A DNA stretch of 26,064 nucleotides from a virus. Under the pieces are notes generated by a model. The model was not told the origin of the DNA. It searched no databases and saw only the letters and a list, made by a program, of their open reading frames with translations. This document shows positions 7,099 to 13,081 of the stretch, piece by piece. The DNA is taken from positions 1 to 26,064 of the IMG/VR virus record IMGVR_UViG_3300033145_001111; one strand, 5' to 3'. Position 1 is the stretch's first letter, and each line of letters starts with the position of its first letter. The position numbers and the translations under genes are program-made.

Positions 7099-7332
7099 AT
7101 GACATTAAGAAAAGGAAAAATACAAAGGCCATGTACTAAATGCGGAAAGCAATTTCCCCCTAGTGGTAGATTTGATAGGATTTGTGATAATTGCAATCCT
7201 AAAGGTAAATGGCAAAGAAAACTATTAAAAATGCAAAAGAAGAGAATAAAAGAAAATAAACTAAAAAAACAGGTTTCTGAAGTACCCAAATCTAAGGACT
7301 TCAGGGCTTTAAAAGACAAGTTAGAAAAATAG
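7099..7332 (+). CDS. Small basic zinc-finger protein
   Basis: 77 residues. CTKCGKQFPPSGRFDRICDNC forms a Cys-x2-Cys...Cys-x2-Cys zinc-binding knuckle at about residues 12-32. A long Lys/Arg-rich helix follows. The likely role is nucleic-acid binding, perhaps in transcription control or DNA compaction. ATG 7099 is chosen because the frame further upstream would run through the noncoding stems and gives a low-complexity His/Ser/Phe peptide. Confidence 0.75.
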   Translation: MTLRKGKIQRPCTKCGKQFPPSGRFDRICDNCNPKGKWQRKLLKMQKKRIKENKLKKQVSEVPKSKDFRALKDKLEK

Positions 7333-7340
7333 TAGGAGGG

Positions 7341-7348
7341 TTTATATA
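7341..7348 (+). promoter_or_regulatory. TATA box (TTTATATA) for the tiny-gene cluster
   Basis: TTTATATA is centred about 25 nt before the ATG at 7370, with purine-rich AGGAGGG directly upstream as a possible BRE. The spacing predicts a leaderless message. Between the box and the start lies a short ACT trinucleotide run (7347-7367). Confidence 0.75.
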
Positions 7349-7369
7349 CTAATACTACTACTACTAATC

Positions 7370-7507
7370 ATGGAAAACAAAACATTAAACAAAATAAAAT
7401 GTAACTATTGTGGTTATGAATGGATCACAGCATCTAGGATGATTAAAGTATCATGTCCTAGTTGTTTAAATAAAGTTCAAAATAAAAAAACGGAGGAGAA
7501 AAAATGA
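7370..7507 (+). CDS. 45-residue zinc-ribbon protein
   Basis: CNYCGYEW (Cys 11 and 14) and CPSC (Cys 29 and 32) make a treble-clef or zinc-ribbon frame. A Lys/Glu-rich tail follows. It has its own promoter at leaderless spacing and overlaps the next small gene by ATGA. Related zinc ribbons are often annotated as archaeal transcription- or translation-linked proteins. The function here is unknown. Confidence 0.7.
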   Translation: MENKTLNKIKCNYCGYEWITASRMIKVSCPSCLNKVQNKKTEEKK

Positions 7508-7590
7508 TATACACAAAACTGTATAACCTTAGAGTTGCTATAAGAAATGCTTGGAACAGAAATGTTCTAAGAATCTACCAGCAATACTAA
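7504..7590 (+). CDS. 28-residue basic peptide, unknown
   Basis: The ATG overlaps the preceding stop (ATGA) and lies after GGAGGAG with suitable spacing. The peptide MIYTKLYNLRVAIRNAWNRN... is aromatic and basic and could form an amphipathic helix. The Shine-Dalgarno and coupling are the evidence. It could also be only a ribosome-retention ORF before the hairpin that follows. Confidence 0.4.
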   Translation: MIYTKLYNLRVAIRNAWNRNVLRIYQQY

Positions 7591-7598
7591 GACCAAAT

Positions 7599-7634
7599 AG
7601 TGCGGGGTTTTAAACCCCTTTTAATCCCTGCACT
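7599..7634 (+). terminator. Hairpin with two alternative pairings
   Basis: GGGGTTTTAAACCCC (7604-7618) can form a short strong hairpin. AGTGCGGGG (7599-7607) can also pair with CCCTGCACT (7626-7634) over 9 bp with one G-U. The two share the GGGG, so they exclude each other in part. It lies 10 nt upstream of the next small gene and could act as a terminator, an attenuator or a ribosome-site switch. Confidence 0.5.
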
Positions 7635-7645
7635 TTATATTCAAA

Positions 7646-7771
7646 ATGAAAACAAAATTAAATAAAAAGGTAACCTTAAGAGATATGATTAAACTTTTAA
7701 AAAGTTTAGGAATGAAAGAAATTAAAAGAATAACCCTGCAAGAAGATCATGTTTTAGTGGAGTGGAATTAA
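7646..7771 (+). CDS. 41-residue protein, unknown
   Basis: MKTKLNKKVTLRDMIKLLKS... ends ITLQEDHVLVEWN: an amphipathic basic helix, then a short beta hairpin. The stop is 1 nt from the next ATG, so it is in an operon with the following gene. No family recognised. Confidence 0.55.
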   Translation: MKTKLNKKVTLRDMIKLLKSLGMKEIKRITLQEDHVLVEWN

Positions 7772-7772
7772 A

Positions 7773-7967
7773 ATGACTTATGAACAATGTATTTATTGGG
7801 GAAAGTGTATTCAGAAGAAGAGAGGTATTTGTACAAGTGGATATGAACAATGTACAATATTTGGAAGAATGAGAGCAATAGATAGAGAAAAGACTTCTAC
7901 AGGATTAGAAAGATTTATAAGAAGATATGGAGAAGATTGGAGGATGGTTGCAGATGCAAGAGGATGA
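7773..7967 (+). CDS. 64-residue Cys-containing protein, unknown
   Basis: Four cysteines (CIYWGKC, GICTSGYEQC) in the first 27 residues could bind zinc. They are followed by a basic helical tail ending GEDWRMVADARG. The end overlaps the next small gene by 14 nt. This is a compact nucleic-acid-binding type by composition, but no family is recognised. Confidence 0.6.
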   Translation: MTYEQCIYWGKCIQKKRGICTSGYEQCTIFGRMRAIDREKTSTGLERFIRRYGEDWRMVADARG

Positions 7968-8091
7968 ACCAAGTATGGTTGCAAAATATCATAAGAGAAA
8001 AGACCTTGAAGAGGAATATACATTTGATGATAATGATTATCTAGTATTAAAAAATACTTCCCAAAAGGATGAAAATGTGAAATCAAAATGA
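7954..8091 (+). CDS. 45-residue acidic protein, unknown
   Basis: MQEDEPSMVAKYHKRKDLEE... is strongly charged. It overlaps the Cys-containing gene upstream and the recombinase start downstream (ATGA at 8088-8091). Coupling on both sides supports it. It may be a regulator of the recombinase, but this is only position-based inference. Confidence 0.5.
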   Translation: MQEDEPSMVAKYHKRKDLEEEYTFDDNDYLVLKNTSQKDENVKSK

Positions 8092-8600
8092 GAAAACCAA
8101 AGAAATTACCTATTGCAATCACAGAAGAAGAGTTCGCAAAACTTATTCAAAACACTAAATATCCACATTGGAAGTTAGCATTTGTATTAGGTTTTGGTGC
8201 AGGAATGAGAATCAGCGAGGTGGTTAAGCTTGAAGCAAGAGATGTTAATATGCAGGAGAAGAGTATGTTTATTAGACAAGCTAAAGGATCTAAGGATAGA
8301 ATAGTTCCAATGCCAAAAGGATTCATGCCAAAACATTTAAAATTTCTTCCAATGAAATGTGGAGCTAGAGCTTTACAATTTGCATTTAATAAATGTTGTA
8401 GGAAAGCAGGATTGTTAGAATTAAAACCAGAATTACATTTTCATAGCTTAAGACATGGATTTGCAAATCAATGTGTTTCAAATGGAATGCCAATTCATCA
8501 TCTTAGAACTTTAATGGGCCATAGCAATATCTCGACGACAAATGTTTATTTAGAATTAAATCCAAAGAATGCTTTGAAGAGTTATGAGGATCTCTTCTGA
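8088..8600 (+). CDS. Minimal tyrosine recombinase/integrase (catalytic domain only)
   Basis: 170 residues with a complete catalytic set in the usual order: Arg41 (GMRISEV), Lys69 (GSKDR), His119-x-x-Arg122 (HSLRH), His145 (MGHSN) and the nucleophile Tyr154 (TNVYLELNP). Typical XerC/D-like enzymes are about 300 residues with an N-terminal SAM-like core-binding domain, which is absent here. The protein starts right at the catalytic fold after a short basic arm. It could integrate the genome at a host site or resolve dimers of the circle. No attachment site could be identified from this sequence alone. There is no sign that an upstream half was lost: the space ahead is filled by another coupled gene. 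Confidence 0.93.
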   Translation: MRKPKKLPIAITEEEFAKLIQNTKYPHWKLAFVLGFGAGMRISEVVKLEARDVNMQEKSMFIRQAKGSKDRIVPMPKGFMPKHLKFLPMKCGARALQFAFNKCCRKAGLLELKPELHFHSLRHGFANQCVSNGMPIHHLRTLMGHSNISTTNVYLELNPKNALKSYEDLF

Positions 8601-8611
8601 TTTGTTACAAA

Positions 8612-8797
8612 ATGGGAAATGAATTTAATTTAAGTGATAAGATGATTGTACAATTTCCTTTTGAAGGATATTTTGATAAAAAAGATATTCAAAAGTTTAT
8701 TGATAATTTGAAGATGAGTTTAAAGAAACCAAAAGTAATGACTTTAAATCAAATAATAGGAGAAGTAAATAAATTAGCAGGTTCACAATTCAAATAA
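8612..8797 (+). CDS. 61-residue protein, unknown
   Basis: MGNEFNLSDKMIVQFPFEGYFDKKDIQKFIDNLK... has a mixed beta/alpha pattern with a C-terminal basic helix. The start context AAAATGGGAA is identical to that of four other genes downstream. It lies 11 nt after the recombinase stop. No family recognised. Confidence 0.6.
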   Translation: MGNEFNLSDKMIVQFPFEGYFDKKDIQKFIDNLKMSLKKPKVMTLNQIIGEVNKLAGSQFK

Positions 8798-8798
8798 A

Positions 8799-9122
8799 AT
8801 GGGAACAAATTACTATGCAAGAATAAATATATGTGAACATTGTAAAAGATACAATGAAATTCATATTGGAAAATCTTCTTTTGGTTGGAAGTTTGGAATA
8901 GAAATGCATGAAGGATATTATGAAAACTTTGAAAGTTTTATTAATTTTATTAAAAGAAAAGATGTAAAAATATTTGATGAATATGGAAAGGAGATAAGCT
9001 CAAAAGATTTACTAATTAAGATAGCTTCAAAATCTAATGACAAAAGCCACTTTGTTGCTTACCCTAAAGATAAATATGAGGATTGTGTAGAAGCTGACTT
9101 GCATTCAAGTGGCTTTTCTTGA
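8799..9122 (+). CDS. Phage-type 'MGTNYY' protein
   Basis: 107 residues. The opening MGTNYYARINICEHCKRYNE followed by IHIGKSSFGWKFGIE matches a small family often seen in tailed-phage genomes, which starts MGTNYY, has a Cys-x2-Cys pair and carries the IHIGKSS.GW signature. Function unknown. A phage-linked family in an archaeal virus suggests gene exchange with, or shared ancestry with, bacterial phage pools. The start context is AAAATGGGAA. Confidence 0.75.
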   Translation: MGTNYYARINICEHCKRYNEIHIGKSSFGWKFGIEMHEGYYENFESFINFIKRKDVKIFDEYGKEISSKDLLIKIASKSNDKSHFVAYPKDKYEDCVEADLHSSGFS

Positions 9123-9132
9123 TACAAATAAA

Positions 9133-9600
9133 ATGGGAAATATAAAAGAAAAACAAGATAGATTAAAAAAAATAAATGAATTGATAAAAGAAATAGCTAG
9201 TCATGACAGACATTTTTTCTTTAGTAAAACTAATGGAAATATTGCTAGATTTTTTATTAAAGGTAGTAAGATTTATTATGAAGATGAATACGAGAGAAAA
9301 TCAAAGCAAATAATATTTACTAATGAAGAAGAAGATAATGATTATGGATGGCATCAATTGAAATGGGTAAATCATGGTTCAACTTTAAAATCTCAAATAT
9401 TTTCATTTGCAAGTTTCATAAGGAATGGGAAGAAAATATATTTAGGTTCTTATCATTGGGGGTATACTTATGATGGTTTAATAAAAATACATCATAAAGC
9501 AAAAGACTTAGGGATTTGTTCAGATGCAAGTTTTAGTATATATAAAGGAGATGAAGAAGAAGGAGATAGAGTTTATAGAGAAAAGGAGGAAACTGCGTAA
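9133..9600 (+). CDS. 155-residue protein, unknown
   Basis: From MGNIKEKQDRLKKINELIKE: a basic N-terminal helix, then strand-rich Tyr/Lys/His-containing sequence. ATG 9133 is chosen because it has the recurrent AAAATGGGAA context and clears the previous stop by 10 nt; the longer frame from 9109 would overlap the previous gene. No catalytic motif is evident. Confidence 0.65.
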   Translation: MGNIKEKQDRLKKINELIKEIASHDRHFFFSKTNGNIARFFIKGSKIYYEDEYERKSKQIIFTNEEEDNDYGWHQLKWVNHGSTLKSQIFSFASFIRNGKKIYLGSYHWGYTYDGLIKIHHKAKDLGICSDASFSIYKGDEEEGDRVYREKEETA

Positions 9601-9610
9601 TTTAGGTAAA

Positions 9611-9997
9611 ATGGGAAACGATAATTATGCAACAGATGATAAGTTAATGGAAGTATTTGGTAGTTGGTTTGATCCATGTCCTTTAAATGATAATCCTGAT
9701 TTCAATGGATTAGAGATTGATTGGGAAGATCAAACTTATGTTAATCCTCCTTATTCAAAACCATTACCTTGGGTATTAAAAGCTATTGAAGAAAATAAAA
9801 AAGGATATACTATTGCAATGTTATTAAGGATGGATACTTCAACAAGATGGTTTAAAGAACTTCAAGAAGCAGGAGCAATGTTTCTTTGGATTAACGGAAG
9901 GTTAAGATTTGGAACTGGGAAACCTGCTCCTTTTCCAAGTATGTTAGTGATATTAAACAAAACTTCCCATAACATAGGAAAGGAGAAATCAAAATGA
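9611..9997 (+). CDS. Phage-type DNA N6-adenine methyltransferase (Dam-like)
   Basis: 128 residues. FDPCPLND (about 20-27) and YVNPPYS (catalytic NPPY, about 45-48) fit the compact phage adenine-methyltransferase family. RMDTSTRWFKEL and the INGRLRFG...PFPSMLVIL ending also fit it. It would methylate adenine in the viral (or host) DNA, perhaps to block host restriction. No cognate endonuclease is visible nearby. ATG 9611 has the AAAATGGGAA context. It ends in ATGA coupled to the next gene. Confidence 0.88.
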   Translation: MGNDNYATDDKLMEVFGSWFDPCPLNDNPDFNGLEIDWEDQTYVNPPYSKPLPWVLKAIEENKKGYTIAMLLRMDTSTRWFKELQEAGAMFLWINGRLRFGTGKPAPFPSMLVILNKTSHNIGKEKSK

Positions 9998-10155
9998 AGT
10001 TAAAAAAGAAAATACCAAAGATTGTATTAGAGTTTGATAATCTTTTTAAAAAGATGTTAGACCATAAAGATAAACTTAGTGATTATAGGGGTTTTAGAAA
10101 TAAGTTAATGAAGATTGTAGATAAGAGTGCAAAAGCGAAGGAGGATAAAACATGA
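9994..10155 (+). CDS. 53-residue basic protein, unknown
   Basis: Lys-rich and predicted mostly helical (KKKIPKIVLEFDNLFKKML...). The start overlaps the methyltransferase stop and the stop overlaps the next ATG (ATGA both times). This is a typical accessory viral microprotein. No family. Confidence 0.55.
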   Translation: MKLKKKIPKIVLEFDNLFKKMLDHKDKLSDYRGFRNKLMKIVDKSAKAKEDKT

Positions 10156-10322
10156 AAACAATTAAAGAATTAGAAGGAAATATTATACATCCTAATATGC
10201 CTATAACAACAGCTAAAATACAAACACTAAAAGATGTGTTGGAGTTGATTGATGAATTAAAGAAAAGTCATGGATTAACTTGGAATGAAGTTCAAGAACT
10301 AAAAAAGAGGATAACAGGATGA
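10152..10322 (+). CDS. 56-residue protein, unknown
   Basis: MKTIKELEGNIIHPNMPITT... then a helical region LKDVLELIDELKKSHGLTWNEVQELKKR. Coupled to the gene before it by ATGA. The helix-loop-helix pattern could be a small DNA-binding or dimerisation unit, but no family is recognised. Confidence 0.55.
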   Translation: MKTIKELEGNIIHPNMPITTAKIQTLKDVLELIDELKKSHGLTWNEVQELKKRITG

Positions 10323-10340
10323 TTTTCTATAAGGTGGAAA

Positions 10341-10520
10341 ATGGGAAGTAAAACAGAAAACAGTCCAAGATGTAATCTTTGTAATGAGATAATCACAAAG
10401 TATAAAATGGATTTAAATAATTCAGATAGCATTGAAATTAGAATATTAAATGAAGGATGGAGATTGATTTGTGGAGATTGTGCAAGAGCAATAGCAATTA
10501 AAATAATTCATAATTCCTAA
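10341..10520 (+). CDS. 59-residue zinc-binding protein
   Basis: CNLC (11 and 14) and CGDC (44 and 47) form a likely zinc site, separated by about 30 residues. The start context is AAAATGGGAA, preceded by the purine-rich AGGTGG. The likely role is nucleic-acid binding or a structural zinc fold. It sits between the two methyltransferase genes. Confidence 0.65.
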   Translation: MGSKTENSPRCNLCNEIITKYKMDLNNSDSIEIRILNEGWRLICGDCARAIAIKIIHNS

Positions 10521-10537
10521 ATGATACCAAATAGGAA

Positions 10538-10699
10538 ATGACAACTAAAAAAACAAAAGTAATAGAGAAGAATAGTAAATTTGAATATCAAGAGAGTGTT
10601 AATGAGTTTGCAGGAATGAGTTTTCATTGTCCAGATTGTGATGCAGAACTTCATATTCATGTTGCTCATGTTGCTATGGAGAAATTAAAAAGAAAATGA
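10538..10699 (+). CDS. 53-residue protein with one Cys-x2-Cys and His cluster
   Basis: HCPDCDAELHIHVAHVAMEKL gives two Cys and several His that could hold a metal ion. The N-terminus is Lys/Thr-rich. It overlaps the cytosine methyltransferase start by ATGA. No family recognised; coupling is the main support. Confidence 0.55.
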   Translation: MTTKKTKVIEKNSKFEYQESVNEFAGMSFHCPDCDAELHIHVAHVAMEKLKRK

Positions 10700-11400
10700 A
10701 AATACTAAATTTATATGCAGGAATTGGAGGAAATAGAAAACTCTGGGGAGATGAACATGAAGTTACTGCGGTTGAGCTTGATGAGAAGATTGCAGCAGTT
10801 TATCAATCTTTATTCCCACAAGACAAGGTAGTAGTGGAAGATGCACATCAATATCTTTTAGATCACTTCCAGGAGTTTGATTTTATCTGGAGTTCTCCAC
10901 CATGTCCAACCCATTCTGTATGTAATCATTTTCTTCATGCACAAGGAAATGTAAGGTATCCTGATATGTCTTTATGGCAAGAGATAGTTTTTCTTCAGAA
11001 ATGGTTTAAAGGATTCTGGGTAGTGGAGAATGTTAAAAGCTATTATCCCCCATTATGGCCTCCCAAGTTATTAGATAGGCACTATTTTTGGAGTAATTTT
11101 AAGATCTCTGATTTTGAAGTTGAAAGAAATTTTAATATTACTAATGCAAGGGCTTCAACAAGACAAGATAGTAAAGAAGACCTGGTCAATTTAGAAGACT
11201 TTCATGGAATAAAATTACCTAGTTTTGTAAAGAATAAAAGATTATTATTAAGAAATTGTGTATATCCTCCATTAGGATTACATATTTTTAATGAAATTCT
11301 AACAAAAAGCGAAATGGACAATAAAAATACAAATAAATTTACAAAGGGAAAAAGGAGAATAAAGGAAGATAGTTCCCATTCTCTTACTTTTACGAAATGA
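10696..11400 (+). CDS. Compact C5-cytosine DNA methyltransferase
   Basis: 234 residues. Motif I is LYAGIGGNRKLW (6-17). Motif IV is SSPPCPTHS with catalytic Cys70. Motif VI is VVENV (109-113). A motif X-like PPLGLHIFNEIL lies near the C-terminus. Typical enzymes exceed 300 residues. The target-recognition region and motif IX are much reduced here, so specificity may be relaxed or supplied by a partner. This is a viral protective or epigenetic methyltransferase, with no matching endonuclease seen. ATGA overlap at both ends. Confidence 0.9.
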   Translation: MKILNLYAGIGGNRKLWGDEHEVTAVELDEKIAAVYQSLFPQDKVVVEDAHQYLLDHFQEFDFIWSSPPCPTHSVCNHFLHAQGNVRYPDMSLWQEIVFLQKWFKGFWVVENVKSYYPPLWPPKLLDRHYFWSNFKISDFEVERNFNITNARASTRQDSKEDLVNLEDFHGIKLPSFVKNKRLLLRNCVYPPLGLHIFNEILTKSEMDNKNTNKFTKGKRRIKEDSSHSLTFTK

Positions 11401-11489
11401 ATGACATTCTATTATTTTTGATTTGTACAATAATTGTTTTTACCTTATGTAATATTTATGATGTAAAATGGGGTTTTGGTAAAAATTGA
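11397..11489 (+). CDS. 30-residue single-pass membrane peptide
   Basis: MNDILLFLICTIIVFTLCNIYDVKWGFGKN is one hydrophobic helix followed by a short polar tail. Its ATG overlaps the methyltransferase stop (ATGA). Short one-helix peptides are common in viral operons, but the evidence is only coupling and hydrophobicity. Confidence 0.45.
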   Translation: MNDILLFLICTIIVFTLCNIYDVKWGFGKN

Positions 11490-11512
11490 AAGACTAACAA
11501 TAAAAGAAAACA

Positions 11513-11522
11513 TTTATAAATA
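11513..11522 (+). promoter_or_regulatory. TATA box (TTTATAAATA) for the RHH gene
   Basis: TTTATAAATA is centred about 27 nt before the ATG at 11545, giving a leaderless message. The box itself is inside an inverted repeat, CATTTAT (11511-11517) / ATAAATG (11524-11530), so a bound repressor could cover it. Confidence 0.75.
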
Positions 11523-11526
11523 CATA

Positions 11527-11544
11527 AATGTTATTTATAACATT
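11527..11544. promoter_or_regulatory. Palindromic operator directly before the RHH start
   Basis: AATGTTATTTATAACATT is a palindrome with 7-bp arms and a 4-base spacer. It ends on the base before the ATG, over the predicted transcription start. The classic role would be autorepression by the ribbon-helix-helix protein it precedes. It resembles the TGTAAC...GTTACA palindromes at 14662 and 25679. Confidence 0.7.
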
Positions 11545-11724
11545 ATGGAAACAAAACCTTATTCTGTTACATTAAATAAAGAGAATGTTGCTAAAGCTAA
11601 GGAATTAATTAAAAGAGATGGTGGAAAACTTTCTCCTATATTAAATAATCTTTTAGAAGAATGGTTAGTAGAAAAAGAGCAGAAAAATAAAGAAGAGGAA
11701 GAAGAAATTGGGAATGCTGGATGA
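11545..11724 (+). CDS. Ribbon-helix-helix transcription regulator
   Basis: 59 residues. KPYSVTLNKENVAKAKELIK and GKLSPILNNLLEEWL give the one-strand, two-helix pattern of CopG/Arc-type dimers, where the strand (YSVTL) reads DNA. A Glu/Lys-rich tail follows. ATG 11545 is chosen because TATA spacing predicts transcription starting there; a longer TTG-started frame would begin upstream of the promoter. The palindrome before the ATG suggests autoregulation. It likely controls viral transcription units sharing similar palindromes. Confidence 0.8.
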   Translation: METKPYSVTLNKENVAKAKELIKRDGGKLSPILNNLLEEWLVEKEQKNKEEEEEIGNAG

Positions 11725-12454
11725 TCTTGGAGTTCCAACAAGTAGTATTCCTAAAATAGATATTGGTGGATTCTTTTCAAATACTTGGGTTTATGTTATT
11801 ATAATTGTTTTAGTAGGATTATTATTAATTATTGGAATTTGTATATTTTTATTTTTCTTAACTTATAAAAAGAAGATTGTTTTATTTGAAAATATTGCAG
11901 GGCAAGGATATCAACCAGTTTTAAAGACGAGGGCGAGGATAATTAAGTTAGGAGTTGGTGGAGAAGAATTATTAAAGACACTTGCTGGTGGGCATTATGT
12001 TTCTGCTTATGGAAGAAAGATGGGGAAGAATACTTATTGGTATTGTAAAGGCCAAGATGGTTATTGGTATAATATTGTTTTAGGAGATTTAGATACTAAA
12101 AGGGCTATGTTAGATATTGAACCTATTGATAGAGATGTGAGAATGTTTCATGTTGCATTAGATAGACTTTCACATCAAACTTATGATAAAACTTCTTTCA
12201 TGGAAAAGTATGGTGTTCACATGATGCTATTCTTATTTTTAATAGTTTTAATATTTGGAATGTGGTTTATCGTCGGTAAAATTGGAGATGCTACTGCACC
12301 ATTAGCTGCAGCAGCAGAGAATACTGTTGATATTCAAGAAGCCAATGATAATACCTTATCTAAATTAGATTCATTAATAAGGGCAATGGGATTTACTCCA
12401 AAAGAATTAGAGCCAGTTGGAGTGGGAGGCTCAGGATTAGAACCTGCAACTTAA
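11714..12454 (+). CDS. Two-helix membrane protein with large central domain
   Basis: 246 residues. Transmembrane helices lie at about 25-50 and 168-190. The polar central domain (51-165) is rich in aromatic residues (GKNTYWYCKGQDGYWYNIVLG). The C-terminal tail (about 195-246) has an Ala-rich helix. Same-side termini place the central domain on one membrane face. The ATG overlaps the RHH gene end by 11 nt. Likely a membrane-bound virion or assembly factor; no family recognised. Confidence 0.75.
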   Translation: MLDDLGVPTSSIPKIDIGGFFSNTWVYVIIIVLVGLLLIIGICIFLFFLTYKKKIVLFENIAGQGYQPVLKTRARIIKLGVGGEELLKTLAGGHYVSAYGRKMGKNTYWYCKGQDGYWYNIVLGDLDTKRAMLDIEPIDRDVRMFHVALDRLSHQTYDKTSFMEKYGVHMMLFLFLIVLIFGMWFIVGKIGDATAPLAAAAENTVDIQEANDNTLSKLDSLIRAMGFTPKELEPVGVGGSGLEPAT

Positions 12455-12455
12455 T

Positions 12456-12785
12456 ATGAAAATCTATTTAGAATTAGTTTTTTTTATTTTTCTTCCAATG
12501 ATTATTTTTATTAGTTGGTATTATTGGAATAGATTGAGTACAAAAAAATTATTAAAAAAATATCAAATTGAAAATGACAAATCAAAAAAAGGAGGAGAAG
12601 AATGCAAGGCCATTGAAAGAACAGAACCAAGTTCTGGAGCAACAAGTGAAAGTCCTATTGGACTTACAGAACCTGAAGGACGAGAGTTATTATCGGCAAC
12701 AAGTTCTGCTGATGATGGAAAGACAAGCAACAGCAACAGAAAGAATGGCAGAGGCATTAGAAAACTCCTCCGAAGAAGAAAGTGA
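12456..12785 (+). CDS. Membrane-anchored frame overlapping a coiled-coil gene (possible frameshift pair)
   Basis: The first 35 residues (MKIYLELVFFIFLPMIIFIS...) are a convincing membrane anchor followed by a basic stretch. After about residue 40 the frame becomes Ser/Glu/Pro-rich and then Arg-rich, the look of a shadow of the Gln/Glu-rich gene in the next frame. Either this is a real gene overlapping 12574-12822, or only its N-terminal part is real and it is joined to the coiled-coil frame by slippage or +1 frameshifting at the A7 run near 12583-12589. A one-base assembly insertion is a third option. Confidence 0.5.
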   Translation: MKIYLELVFFIFLPMIIFISWYYWNRLSTKKLLKKYQIENDKSKKGGEECKAIERTEPSSGATSESPIGLTEPEGRELLSATSSADDGKTSNSNRKNGRGIRKLLRRRK

Positions 12786-12822
12786 AGAAGAAGTTCCAGA
12801 GATAAAACCTAAGGAGGAATAG
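12574..12822 (+). CDS. Coiled-coil protein
   Basis: 82 residues from ATG 12574. Gln/Leu/Met heptads (LKEQNQVLEQQVKVLLDLQN...YYRQQVLLMMERQATATERMAEALE) indicate a coiled coil, followed by a very acidic tail (SSEEESEEEVPEIKPKEE). As a separate gene it would be soluble. If joined to the upstream frame it becomes a membrane-anchored coiled coil, a common design for virion scaffolds or viral spanins. The next gene starts 4 nt after its stop. Confidence 0.7.
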   Translation: MTNQKKEEKNARPLKEQNQVLEQQVKVLLDLQNLKDESYYRQQVLLMMERQATATERMAEALENSSEEESEEEVPEIKPKEE

Positions 12823-12826
12823 TTTT

Positions 12827-13081
12827 ATGGACGAGGAATTTAAGTTAGAACCTAAAGATATTTGGAATGCAGTTATATTAATTGCAGTAGGGATAATTCT
12901 GGTTATGAGTTATATAATAGTTAGTGAGTTCGTAGGAGCTAAGCAAGGGTGCAATGATCTTGGTGGAGAATTTAAATATAGCTTCCCAGATTATTACTGC
13001 GACACCATACCAATCTATAAGTATGAAGATGGTTGGGATTATTCTAGGGAAATTAATTTAAGTAATATTATATTTCCTTAA
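12827..13081 (+). CDS. Single-pass membrane protein with Cys-containing ectodomain
   Basis: 84 residues. An acidic N-terminus (MDEEFKLEPKD), a helix at about 14-34, then a short Tyr/Cys-containing outer part (GCNDLGGEF...YYCDTIPIY). It follows GGAGGAATAG at good distance. It ends against the convergent minus-strand gene with a 4-nt overlap. Function unknown, likely virion membrane. Confidence 0.65.
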   Translation: MDEEFKLEPKDIWNAVILIAVGIILVMSYIIVSEFVGAKQGCNDLGGEFKYSFPDYYCDTIPIYKYEDGWDYSREINLSNIIFP

